Below, one piece after another: positions 21,671-32,760 of a DNA stretch of 64,000 nucleotides. The stretch covers positions 166,449,758-166,513,757 of the forward strand of contig NC_134361.1 in the NCBI RefSeq assembly GCF_048569485.1, written 5' to 3'. The first letter of the stretch is position 1, and every line of letters begins with the position of its first letter. Both the position numbers and the translations under genes were made by a program. The DNA comes from Anomaloglossus baeobatrachus (taxonomy: Eukaryota; Chordata; Amphibia; Anura; Aromobatidae). Below the pieces are notes generated by a model that was not told the DNA's origin, made no database searches, and saw nothing but the letters and a program-made list of their open reading frames with translations.

Positions 21671-22510
21671 TGTTAGGACCAGGAGGACGGGTAGGCCCAG
21701 GAGGTGGATCCACTGGACTGATCACCCCACCGAGGGCAAGGTGCCCGGTAGCCGGAGCACTACGGGTAGCAGGACAGTCCGTTCAGAGGAGTGGAGTGAA
21801 GAAGTCCCTGGGACCACGGAGTCTCTGAAGGTAGTCCAGGTGATGGAGCTCAGGTTCGGAGGCCGAGATGATGTCAGGCAGAGTTCGGAACCAGCTGAGC
21901 GAGGAGGTCAGTCACCACACGGATCCAGGGATCGGAGACGGTAGGGACTGACGAGATGGCGGACAGTCACCGTTCGGGGTTCTGGAACCGTCAGGACCGG
22001 TTGGCGAGACAGGAGCGACTCTACAAGAGAGATAGGTGAGTACGGGACAAAGCACAGGGAGACCTGACTCTTAGCTTAGCAAACACGAAGAACAGGCCCC
22101 GCCCACTTGGAAAGGATCCCCCTATATACCCTGTACCTGGATCTTCAATATCCTGTTGGAGGACGCTGGCCCTTTAAAAGAGGGTCAATGACCGCACGCG
22201 CGCCCTAATGCGCATGCGCGAGGCCCAGGTGCCAGAAGCCAGAGCAGGAAGCGGTGCACAGGAGGCACGAGTGCCGGGCTGGCTCAGCATCGCAGACGGG
22301 CGCCGGGAGCGGTGACCGGGTTGCCTGGAGGACGCAGGTGAGGGAGCATGGAGGCTGTGGAGCGGGGGACCGGGGAGCGTGGCACGGGAGCGGGGAAGCG
22401 TGGCACGGGAGCCGGGAAGCATGGCAGGGGAGCTGGGAAGCGTGGCAGGGGAGCCAGGGAGCGTGGCAGGGGAGCCGGGGAGCGTGGCAGGGGAGCCGGG
22501 GAGCGTGACA
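21671..22510 (-). repeat. 3' LTR of the chromovirus
   Basis: TGTCACGCTCCCC...CCTAACA on the minus strand. It contains about six copies of a 21-bp GGGGAGCGTGGCAGGGGAGCC-type repeat (about 22370-22505) in the U3 part. Confidence 0.88.
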
Positions 22511-25500
22511 GTACCCCCTCCCCCACGCCCCCCTCCCCGCAACCAGGACAGGAAGGCACGTATCAGAGGAGTACCCACATTCTCCCGGGGTTCCCAGGAC
22601 CTATCCTCAGGACCATACCCAGCCCAGTCCACCAGGAAGAACTGTCGGCCCCGCACAGTCTTCATGGCCACGATATCCCTTACCGCATAGATGTCATCGT
22701 CAGCAATAGGAGGAGGAGCAGAACTGGCAGCAGCGGAGAAGGGGCCAAGGACAACCGGCTTGAGCAGGGAGACGTGGAAGGAGTTGGGTATCCTCATCGT
22801 GGCCGGGAGCTGCAGCTTGTAGGAGACCTCATTGATCTTGCCGATGACTTTAAATGGCCCGATGTATCGAGGACCCAGCTTGTATGATGGTAGCTTCAAT
22901 CGGACATATTTGGAAGCAAGCCAGACCAGATCTCCTGGGAAGAAACACGGAGGATCCAGACGCCTCTTATCCGCGTGTCTCTTCATCCGCAGGGAAGCGC
23001 GTCCAAGGGACGTCTTGACAGAGTCCCAAATTGTTGAAAAGTCACGGACTACGGTATCAGCAGCAGGGACATCCGAGGAAGAAGATACAGGTAATGGGAC
23101 GGAAGGCTGAAGTCCATAAATGACATGGAAGGGAGAGCTGGAGGAGGACTCACTAACGTGATGGTTATGGGAGAATTCAGCCCAGGGAAGGAGCGTGGAC
23201 CAATCGTCGTGATGGGTGTTAACGTAGTGACGCAAGAAGGAGGTCAGGATCTGATTGACTCGTTCCACTTGGCCATTCGACTGAGGATGGTAGGCTGAAG
23301 AAAAGTCCAGAGCCACTCCCAGATGTTTGCAGAGAGCCCTCCAGAAGCACGAGGTAAACTGAGTTGCTCTGTCGGACACAATGTGTGATGGAAAGCCATG
23401 CAACCGGAAGATGGGCTGTATATAGGCGTCCGCGAGCTCCTGGGCAGAGGGCAGTCCAGCCATAGGGACGATATGAGCCATCTTGGAGAAACGGTCCACC
23501 ACGACCCATATGACCGTGTGTCCGGAGGACAAGGGCAAGTCCGTAATAAAGTCCATTGCAATGTGTTGCCACGGAACGGAGGGAATTGGCAGCGGCAGAA
23601 GACGACCATATGGCAGGTGTTTGGGCGTCTTGTTCCGGGCACAAGAGGAGCAGGCTGAGACAAAGGACGTGACGTCCGTGCGAAGGGATGGCCACCAATA
23701 GTGACGTACAATTGTACTCCATGTTCTCTTCTGACCGGCATGGCCGGCTATTTTCGAGGCATGGCCCCAGTGCAAGACTTTTCGTCTGTCAGTTTCAGAG
23801 ACATAGGTGTTCCCGGGCGGTATCTGGGCAAGAGTGACAGGAGCCACCGGAATGACTTTACTTGGGCAGATGATGGGTTGGGATGTCTCCTCCTCCTGTT
23901 CCATGGGCACGAATGACCTGGACAAGGCATCTGCTCGCACATTCTTATCCGCGGGCCAAAAATGGAGTTGGAAATCGAACCTGGCAAAGAACAAGGACCA
24001 CCTGGCTTGTCGTGGGTTCAGTCGCTGAGCAGACCGCAGGTATTCCAGGTTCTTGTGGTCCGTGTAAATGATGACGGGGTACACTGCTCCCTCCAGTAGG
24101 TAGCGCCATTCTTCCAGAGCCAGCTTGACTGCTAATAGCTCTCGGTCACCGATGGTGTAGTTGCGTTCAGGCGCTGAGAAGCTCTTGGAGAAGAAACCGC
24201 AAGTAACCATCTTCCCGGTGGAGGACTTCTGCATGAGCACTGCCCCAGCTCCAGAGGAGGAGGCATCCACCTCCAAGGTGAACTGTCGGTTTAACTCAGG
24301 ACGGTGGAGCACAGGAGAGGAAGCAAATGCCCGCTTCAGGGAGCCAAACGCGGCGTCTGCCGCCGGTGACCAGTCCTTCGGATTAGCCCCCTTCTTGGTC
24401 AAGGCAGAGAGAGGCGCAGTCAGGGCAGAGAAGTGAGGGATGAACTGACGGTAATAGTTCGCAAAGCCAAGAAAACGTTGAATTGCCTTCAGTCCGGAAG
24501 GAGGGGGCCAGTTGAGAATGGAAGAGACCTTCTCCGGGTCCATCTGCAGGCCGGTATCGGAGATTACGTAACCCAGGAAGGGAAGAGAAGATTGCTCGAA
24601 GATACACTTCTCGTACTTGGCGTACAGGCGATTCTCTCTCAGTCTTTGTAGTACCAGCTGCACGTTCTCTCTGTGGGTCTGGAGGTCCGGACAGAAGACC
24701 AGGATGTCATCCAGCTATACCACCACATAGACGTAGAGAAGGTCCCGGAACACGTCGTTCACTAATTCTTGAAAGACTGCCGGTGCGTTACACAGGCCGA
24801 AGGGCATCACACAATACTCGTAGTCCCCATCGCGAGTGTTAAATGCAGTCTTCCATTCGTCCCCAGAGCGGATGCGGACCAGGTTGTAGGCACCACGAAG
24901 ATCCAACTTGGTAAACACACGAGCTCCTCTAAGCCGATCAAACAATTCGGGGATGAGCGGAAGGGGGTATTTATTCTTTACGGTGATTTGGTTCAATCCC
25001 CGGTAGTCAATGCAGGGGCGCAGGTCACCCTCTTTCTTCTTAACGAAGAAGAAGCCTGCTCCAGCAGGAGAGGAGGATCTCCAGATAAATCCCCTAGCCA
25101 GGTTCTCAGTGATGTAGGCAGACATGGCTCTTGTGTCAGCAGGGGACAAAGGATAAGGACAAAGGACAAAAGACTAAAAAAACAGCAGTGTGGTTCCCGG
25201 GAGTAGGTCGATGGCACAGTCGTAAGGACGATGTGGCGGCAGTACCTCTGACTCTTTTTTATCAAAAACGTCTGCGAAGGACCAATAGGCCGAAGGCAGT
25301 CCTGGTAGGGACTCTGGAACCGGAGGTCGTCGGATGGGCTGTATGGACTTCAGGCAGTTCTCGTGGCAAGAAGAGCCCCATCGGGTAATTTCGCCAGCAC
25401 GCCAGCAGACCGACGGTTCGTGTGTCCGTAACCAGGGGAGTCCCAGCAGGACTTGATGAGACATGTGCGGGAGGACGTAGAGAGTGATTTTCTCGGTGTG

Positions 25501-26718
25501 CAGGGCACCGATACGTAGTTCTACCGGCTTGGTGATCCACGAGATGGTGTCAGAGAGGGGTCTCCCATCTACAGAGGCAATCACGAGGGGTTTGTCAAGT
25601 GGAGTAACCGGCACCTGGTACTTGACCACCGTGGCCTGCTGGATGAAATTGCCTGCTGCCCCGGAATCGAGGTACGCCTCTGCCGTGAACCGCGTCTCTC
25701 CCGCTGTCACTTGAAGAGTCCACGTAACCGGGTCTGAGAGAGTCCCAGTACCTAGGGTGGCCTCTCCTACCAACCCTCGGCTTTGGAGTTTCCCGGCCTC
25801 TCTGGACAGGAACGTAGCAGGTGTGTGCCCTCTCCGCAGTAGAAGCAGAGGCCCTTGGCGAGCCGTTCTGCTCGGCATTGTTTGGACTGCCGCAAACGAT
25901 CAATCTGCATGGGCTCGTGGACAGAGACGCCAGACGCCACCGACTGAGGTACGACGGGCTTCTGTGGAGGAGAGGAATGTCGTATCGGACGTCTCTCACG
26001 GAACACCTCTTTGGATCGTTCCTGAAAACGGAGGTCCACGCGGGAGGCTAGTGCGATCAGGGCATCCAGGGTGGAAGGAACATCGCGGCCGGCCAGCTCG
26101 TCCTTAATACGACCGGAGAGTCCTTCCCAGAAGGCGGCGGTTAGGGCCTCATTGTTCCACCCTAATTCTGAGGCCAAGGTGCGGAAGCGGATGGCATATT
26201 GACCCACCGTCAAGGTCCCCTGACGTAACCTGAGGAGTGATGAGGCGGACGGGTTTGTCAAAGGTGGTTCTAAAGGCCTGCAGGAATTCCTAGATGTTAG
26301 TAGTTATAGGGTCCTCCTTCTCCCACAAGGGGTTCATCCAGGCCAGTGCCTCACCTTCTAGATGGGACATCACAAACGCCACCTTGGCTTGGTCGGAGGC
26401 AAACAGATGCGGAAGCAGCTTAAAGTGGAGGGAGCACTGATTCAAGAATCCTCTGCAGGTCTTAGGATCTCCGGCATATCGGGGTGGAGAGGCCAAGCGG
26501 AGTTTAGAGGCTTCCGAGGAAGCTGCCACGGGAACTGCGGCCGTGGACTGTGCTGGTGAAGACTGAGATGCCAGGGACGTGGCGGTTGCTTGCAGCGTAT
26601 TCCGGTGGGTGTCCACCAAGGACATGAAGGCCAGCATGCGGGACTGGGTCTCGCTCTGTCGTCCGAGTTCCTGCTGCACTCCGGCCAGCTGGGACGCTAG
26701 TGCTTCGGCGGGATCCAT
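22511..26718 (-). pseudogene. Chromovirus gag-pol region (broken)
   Basis: Translations give gag with a CCHC-type knuckle, aspartic protease, reverse transcriptase, RNase H, zinc-binding and catalytic integrase, and a chromodomain near the end. Collinear with the copies at 54306-57821 and 58440-62677. Broken in about four or five places. Confidence 0.85.
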
Positions 26719-26731
26719 GGCCTGTTCTTAC

Positions 26732-27571
26732 TGTTAGGACCAGAAAGACGGGTAGGCCCAGGAGGTGGATCCACTGGACTGAGCACCCCACCAAGGGCAA
26801 GATGCCCGGTAGAGGGAGCACTACGGGTAGCAGGACAGTCCGTTCAGAGGAGTGGAGTGAAGAAGTCCCTGGGACCACGGAGTCTCTGAAGGTAGTCCAG
26901 GTGACGGAGCTCAGGTTCGGAGGCCGAGATGATGTCAGGCAGAGTTCGGAACCAGCTGAGCGAGGAGGTCGGTCACCACACGGATCCAGGGATCGGAGAC
27001 GGTAGGGACTGACGAGATGGCGGACAGTCACCGTTCGGGGTTCTGGAACCGTAAGGACCGGTTGGTGAGACAGGAGCGACTCTACAAGAGAGATAGGTGA
27101 GAACGGGACAAACCAAAGGAGGACCTGACTCCTAGCTTAGCAAACACGAAGAACAGGCCCCGCCCACTTGGAAAGGATCCCCCTATATAACCTGTACCTG
27201 GATCTTCAATATCCTGTTGGAGGACGCTGGCCCTTTAAAAGAGGGTCAATGACCGCGCGTGCGCCCTAATGCGCATGCACGAGGCCCGGGTGCCAGAAGC
27301 CAGAGCAGGAAGCGGTGCACAGGAGGCAGGAGTGCCGGGCTGGCTCAGCATCGCAGACGGGCGCCGGGAGTGGTGACCGGGTTGCCTGGAGGACGCAGGT
27401 GAGGGAGCATGGAGGCTGTGGAGCGGGGGACCGGGGAGCGTGGCACGGGAGCGGGGAAGCGTGGCACGGGAGCCGGGAAGCATGGCAGGGGAGCCGGGAA
27501 GCGTGGCAGGAGAGCCGGGGAGCGTGGCAGGGGAGCCGGGGAGTGTGGCAGGGGAGCCGGGGAGCGTGACA
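26732..27571 (-). repeat. 5' LTR of the chromovirus
   Basis: Same length and nearly the same sequence as 21671-22510, with its own set of 21-bp U3 repeats (about 27431-27566). Confidence 0.88.
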
Positions 27572-27969
27572 GTACCCCCTCCCCCACGCCCCCCTCCCCG
27601 CAACCGGGACAGGAAGGCACGTATCAGAGGAGTACCCACACCACCATCACAGTCTCTCCCTGCCTCCTGCCGGAGATTCCGTGATGACTCACCTGCACTG
27701 CATATCCCACACAGCTCCCATTTCTCATCTTTATTGCTTCCGTTAGTCCTGATTGTATTTCTGGTTAGTCCTTACCTACCCTATATTCCAATATTTATTG
27801 GTTAGACTCCTATGTAATATCATGGACTGTAATTTTTTATGATAAAGGGACTATTGTCATTGCATCCCTATTGGTTTGGTAGTATACTCTTCTTTTAATC
27901 ACTCCTTGTTGTGTTTGTCTTAATAAAGTATGGATATTGCACTTTACTCTTGTTTCTCCTGTGTTTGAC

Positions 27970-28400
27970 TGGAAAGAGACAGGCAGACATGCAGACAGGT
28001 ACAGAGCCAGGAAGACAGGGAAGGAGACAGCCAGAGAGACAGACAAAGATAGATGGGGAAAGACACAGACCTTGATAGAGACAGATGGGGAAAGAGACAG
28101 AGAAATAGAGACAGACAAAGACAGGCAGACAGGGAAAGAGACAGACAGGAAAAGACACAGACAAAGAGACGGGGGAGACAAACGGGGTAAAAGACAGACC
28201 TGGGAAAGAGACAGACATGGAAAGAGACAGATGGGCAAAGAAGCAGAGAGATAGAGACAGACAAAGAAAGAGACAGAGACAGGCAGACGAGGAAAGAAGC
28301 AGACCTGGAAAGAGACAGACCTGGAAAGAGACAGACCTGGAAAGAGACAGACGAGGAAAGAGACAGACGGGGAAAGAGACAGATCTGGAAAGAGACAGAC
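27970..28400. repeat. GACA/GAAAGAGACAG microsatellite (right part)
   Basis: Continuation of 12498-12679 after the Penelope insertion; units such as CTGGAAAGAGACAGACCTGG. Confidence 0.9.
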
Positions 28401-28621
28401 GGAGCACATTACTTGGCTAATTTAGTTCAATCTGTGTGGAATATGTGTGGTGTTGAAATATATGTTGTGAAGTGCTTCTATTAGCTTAGTTTTTACCTTT
28501 TAATAATTACATTTCTATCTATTTGTTTTGTTGTTTGTGTTTGCAGAATACATTTTTGTTAATGCATTCCATTTTGTTAACAGCAGTTATTAACCCGGGT
28601 GAAGCCGGGTAGTACAGCTAG

Positions 28622-29521
28622 TATAATAATAAAATTGTAACCTGTGGAGCTTATTGGACAACGTTTTATGATTAAATAAATAAATGGGGGAAAAAAACAG
28701 CGTGGGGTGCCCCTTATTTTTGATAACCAGCAAGGGCAAAGCAGACAGCTGGAGGCTGTTATTATGAGGCTGGAAAGGCCCATGATTATTGGCTCCTTCT
28801 TAGACTAAAAATACCAGCCCGCAGCCACTCCAGAAGTGGCACATCACATTAGATGCACCAGTTCTGGCTCTTTGCCTCAGCTCTTCCTGATTACCCTGGT
28901 GCGGTACAAGCCAATAACCATGGGCCTTCACAGACTAAAAAAAAATTGCAGCCCGCAGCCACCCCAGAAGAGGCGCATCACATTAGATGCGCCAATTCTA
29001 GCGCTTTGCATGGTTCTTCCCTGGCGTGGTGGTAATCAGGGTAATGGCAGTTGGGGTTAATGGCACCTGTGTAGTGTTAGCTGGCATCAAGCCCAGGGAT
29101 TAGTAATGGAAAAGTATCAGACATCGCCATTACAAACCCAGTAATAAGAAAAGATATACACGTAAAAAATACTTTATTAAAATAAACACTTTCCATCATT
29201 CAATACTTCACTAAAGAAAAAAAAACAGCAGGACCACTGTAGTCCAAGGAATCTGCCATATTCCACAAATGGAAGCCTGAAAACATAAACATAGAGAAAT
29301 AAAAACAAGACACAGTCCTTTGTTCACCAATTTATTAAAATGCAAAGTTCCCACCAAAGTCTGACATAGTCCAGTGCTTCCCAGGACGTTTCTCCACAAT
29401 AAAAGACTATGGAGGCTCAGAATGAGGCTCAGAATGAGGCTCAGATTGAGACTCCATAGAATTTGAGAAGCAGCCGCTCCCGCCTCTTGCCGCGCACAGC
29501 GAAACCCGGCAATTCTGATGA
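28622..29521. other. Spacer between Helitron and decayed minisatellite, unit 1
   Basis: Contains two related CAGCCCGCAGCCAC(T/C)CCAGAAG blocks (about 28816 and 28950) and a CTTTATTAAAATAAACACTTTCC segment. The latter also occurs upstream of the canonical U6 minisatellite (about 32610), evidence that the two U6 neighbourhoods are duplicates. No gene. Confidence 0.6.
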
Positions 29522-29965
29522 ATGGTAATGTCAGGAACGTCACTTATATGCAGTTGTATACCTTCTATGTCCCCCAAAATGTATTCGTGCCCCTTTTCGT
29601 GTTCCTACACAATAGCAATGTCCCTTTTTGAACACAGTCAACTTGGAATTGTTTCGCCTTTGTGTTCCTACACAGTAAAAATGCCCTGTGTGTGCCCTAC
29701 ACAATAATAGTTCTTCTCTTAGGGCTGTACAATTATACTACACCCTATGTGCCCCCTTTAGTCCCCAATACTGTTGTAATGTCCCCGAATGTTTACCCAC
29801 ACAATAATAATGGCCCTTTTTTTCAGCCACCATTCATTGGTATTGTTTGCCCTTTGTGCTCCTACAAAGTAAAAATTACCTCTCTGTGCCCCTACACAAA
29901 TGTAATGTCCCCTTCCATCCCCCAACACAGTAGTAATGTCCCTCTTAGTTTCCCTCTTATACTAC
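29522..29965. repeat. Decayed minisatellite upstream of the U6-like locus, unit 1
   Basis: Scattered CCTACACAATAGCAATGTCC and CACAGTAAAAATGCCCTG units resemble the 20-bp CAGTAGTAATGCCCC array but are much more diverged. Confidence 0.6.
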
Positions 29966-30030
29966 AACATCTATCACAGGCAAAAGCTGCCCCCTCACTT
30001 CCTCCCAGCATGCTCTGCAGTGTGGATCTA

Positions 30031-30222
30031 ATTTGCATATTGAATTATTGCACCATATCTCTTATTTTTTCCCTAATTAGCTTTTTTACAGTTTGATTTC
30101 TTCATTAATAGGATATTACCGAAAATCTTTCAGAATTTACTGTAAAAAAATAAATAAATTAAAAAAATAAATAAAATTATGTCCCTAAGTTAAAATATCC
30201 CATTTTTTTAGGCATATATATA
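30031..30222 (+). promoter_or_regulatory. U6-type Pol III promoter of the U6-like locus, unit 1
   Basis: Octamer ATTTGCAT at 30031-30038 (about -215), PSE candidate TCCCTAAGTTAAAATAT at 30182-30198 (-64 to -48) and TATATATA at 30215-30222 (-31). Spacing matches the type-3 snRNA promoter. The PSE candidate is inferred from conservation at four loci. Confidence 0.75.
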
Positions 30223-30245
30223 GCGGTCAGGTCGGATATCAGTTT

Positions 30246-30374
30246 GAACTTGCTTTGGCAGCACATACACTTTGCTTTTGGCAGCACATTTACTAAACTT
30301 GGTACGATACAAAGAAGATCAGCATAGCCCCTGCGCAAGGATGACACGCAAATTCGTGAAGCGTTCCATATTTT
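30246..30374 (+). pseudogene. U6 snRNA-like gene with duplicated 5' stem-loop (unit 1)
   Basis: The 3' two-thirds match vertebrate U6, including CCCCTGCGCAAGGATGACAC, GCAAATTCGTGAAGCGTTCC and a four-T terminator. The 5' part carries a tandem duplication of about 22-23 bases, so TTGGCAGCACAT occurs twice. The near-invariant ACAGAGA box reads ACAAAGA, and GCATGG reads GCATAG. ACAGAGA pairs with the 5' splice site, so a normal spliceosomal role is unlikely. The upstream promoter is intact, so the locus may still be transcribed. Most likely a pseudogene, possibly a variant RNA. Confidence 0.85.
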
Positions 30375-31118
30375 GACGCATTTATTAACGCAAATATATA
30401 TTTTTTTCGTCAATTTTTGAGGTAAGAACATTTCTGGCCTTGTTAACCCCTTCAAGCCATGGCCATTTTGCTTTATTTACTTTTCGTTTTTCGTCCTCTT
30501 CTTCCAAAAGCCCTAACGTATTGATTTTTCCACATGAGGGCCGTGTGTTGTACTTTTGAATGACATCACTCATTTTTTCCATATAATGTACTGGAAAATG
30601 GGGGAAAAAAAATCCAAAAGTGTAGAAATTGTAATTAAAAAATGAAATTCCACAATTTAGGGGATTTTTTTTGCTTTTTTCCTGTCACCACGTTTACAAT
30701 TTGGTAAAAGTGACCCGGCATTATGATGCCTCAGGTCGGTGCGAGTTCGTAGATACAAAACATGTATACTTTTACTTTTATCTAAAGGGTGAAGAAAAAG
30801 CAGAAGTTTGTCCAAAAAAAGAATAGCGCCTTGTCGCCATGTTCGGAGACCTGTAGCATTCTCATTGTTCGGGATCTGGGGCTCAGTGACGGCTTTTTTT
30901 TTTTGCGTTTTGAGCTGATGTTTTTAATTATACCATATTTGTATATGATGTTTTGATCGCCTGTTATTGCATTTTAGTGCCATGTTGCAATGACCAAAAA
31001 CCATCATTTTGTCATCTGGAATATTTTTTCTCGTTACACCTTGTACTAATCAGATTAATTGCTTTTATATTTTTATAGCCCAGGCATTTCTGAACTAAGT
31101 AATACCAAAAATGTGTAT
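30375..31118. other. AT-rich spacer after the U6-like locus, unit 1
   Basis: Begins GACGCATTTATTAAC and then CATTTCTGGCCTTGTTAACCCC, a diverged relative of the spacer after the canonical U6. No gene. Confidence 0.55.
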
Positions 31119-31720
31119 TGTCGCACCCCGGGGCAGCCGAGCTGCTCGGATCCGGGCAATCCGTGGCTCGAGGGGTCCCAGATCCAGGGGCACGTCGATC
31201 AGTTTTTAAATAAAATGGGAAACATAATAAAAATAGTCCGACTACGCCACACGCGGTGCGCGGCCAGGGGTGGCATGGCCACCGCTGCCGTGCTTCCCTG
31301 GGGGTGATGGATGGGGCAGCGTGGATGGTGAAGCCTTACGCGAGCAGGGCTTTTTTCCAGGGGTAGGTAGGGGTTAATGTGGAGGTGCAATGAAATACCT
31401 CAGTCCAGACAGGGGAGTGCAGTTTACTGACAACTCATTCTCCTCCTTGCGACTGCTCACTTTCAGTCTCTCCAGCCCGCTAACTGACTTCTCCCACTCT
31501 CCCCAGGCCATCCACTCCTCCCCCAGCTCTGATCTCTCCCTACCCAGTTGTCTGCCTGTTAGCTCACAGTGCCCAGCCCTGTCACCTGGTTCTATGGGAG
31601 TCTCCCGCCCTGGTTTTGGAGTGTATGTGTCCTGGTGTGCTGGTATATGTGTACTGACTGGCACAGTTATGTAGGACTCGAGCTGTTACAGTGATGTTAC
31701 CTTGTTTTGTGACACCTGGT
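31119..31720. repeat. LTR-like block, short version (unit 1)
   Basis: Starts TGTCGCACCCCGGGGCAGCC. Unit 2 has the same block about 520 bases longer. It resembles an LTR in its TGTCACACCCCGGGG start and GC-rich lead, but I could not fix the other end or a target duplication. Confidence 0.4.
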
Positions 31721-32760
31721 TACCTCAGGGGCGTCTCAATTTTGTTTTGTTTTTTAGTTTTTTAATTGTTTTGCTTTCAATGAGGCAAAAGGGGGGGTGA
31801 TTTGAGCTTTAGCTTTTATTTTTTCATATTTTACATAATTATTTATGTCTTTAATATTTTTTACTGATTTTACTAGTTGCCCTAGAGGACTTTATGACTG
31901 TACACTGCAATGGCTTTTCCTGTTCAAAGCGATGCTGCAGCATCGCTCTGATCAGGAGAAATCCTGGTCTCCTGAGAGTGCTGGCATTCTGTTGACTCTC
32001 ACAGGAAGTGATTCATGACAGCATCAGGAGTAATAATCTGACCCCGAGCTGTCATGGAAATACAACGGCGCCCCGTGATCGCATCACGGGGCCACTGACG
32101 GTGGCGGGAGCAGAGTTTGACAGTGTGATCTAAAGGGTTAACACACGCACGTCAGCTGATCAGATCCGCCGGAGCCCATGGTAACCGCAGTGACACGACC
32201 AATGGCGTACTAGTGACGGGGTTAAATAAATAAATAAATTAGTTGATTAAAAAACTGGCATGGGTTCCCTGCTATGTTTGGTAACCAGTCAAGGAAAAGC
32301 AGACAGCTAGGGGCTGATAGGCTGGGAAGGTCCATGGTTATTGGCTTGTCCAAGCCTAAAACTAGCAGCCTGCAGCTGCTGCAGAAGTGAAGCATCACAC
32401 TAGATGCTCTAATTCTGACGCTTTGCCCGCCTCTTCCTGATTGCCATGGTGCAGTGGCAATCGGAGTAATGGTAGCTGGGGTTGATGTCAGCTGTGTAAT
32501 GTCAGCTGGCAGCAAGCCCATGGGATAGTAATGGAGAGGCGTCTATCAGGCACCCCTATTAATAACCCAGTAATAAAAAAAGACAACATACACAATTTAA
32601 CAAAATGATTTATTAAAATAAACACTTTCCATTATTCACTACTTTATTAAAACAAACAAAAAAAAAAATAGCAGGACCGCCGTAGTCCAAGAAATCCGCC
32701 ATAGTCCACAAATGGGAACCTGAGAAAGATAAACAGAGAGAAAATAAAAACAAGAGACTG
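31721..32760. other. Spacer before the unit-2 minisatellite
   Basis: AT-rich stretch, then a GC-rich segment (about 31910-32220) with a hairpin CGCCCCGTGATCGCATCACGGGG, then the CTTTATTAAAATAAACACTTTCC segment. No gene seen. Confidence 0.55.

Larger units (their letters stand above)
21671..27643 (-). mobile_element. Chromodomain Ty3/gypsy (chromovirus) element, broken
   Basis: It is inserted in the forward Penelope arm with a 5-bp duplication CCATC (21666-21670 and 27644-27648). On the minus strand: a 72-base stretch of internal 3' sequence (27643-27572), 5' LTR (27571-26732), gag (from about 26718), pol with protease, RT, RNase H, integrase and a C-terminal chromodomain (to about 22500), a purine tract, and 3' LTR (22510-21671). 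Gag and pol carry about four or five breaks. The two LTRs are the same length (840) and very similar, so it is fairly young. The 5' extension is unusual and is treated as a finding. Confidence 0.88.
12680..27969 (+). mobile_element. Penelope-like element with GIY-YIG endonuclease, inverted terminal arm and nested insertions
   Basis: It is inserted in the Helitron microsatellite with TGGAAAGAGACAG on both sides (12667-12679 and 27970-27982); the repeat setting makes the exact length uncertain. Removing a TIR transposon (12945-17544) and an LTR element (21671-27643) leaves about 4.7 kb. Order: 12680-12775, an inverted copy of the body start (17924-18035); then an inverted terminal arm up to 17923; the body with remnants of an N-terminal ORF, an RT C-terminal region and the endonuclease (18200-19362); a 3' region; a hammerhead-like motif near 21414-21465; and the forward arm from 21454. 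Inverted pseudo-LTRs and hammerheads are known for Penelope elements. The RT core is missing, so the element cannot move itself. Confidence 0.82.
8362..28621 (+). mobile_element. Non-autonomous Helitron (unit 1), split by two large insertions
   Basis: It begins TCTAATATATAAAGCTGAAT directly after an A and ends CTAG before a T, the A^T target habit of Helitrons. The 3' end has the expected hairpin CCCGG-GTGAAG-CCGGG shortly before CTAG. Removing the hAT (8405-12038) and the Penelope composite (12680-27969), each with one target-duplication copy, leaves about 1.3 kb, close to the intact 1358-bp copy at 44943-46300. It encodes no Rep/helicase. It carries the AAATTTTGCACA...GACCCCGAGAG segment and a GACA-type microsatellite. 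Confidence 0.88.
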
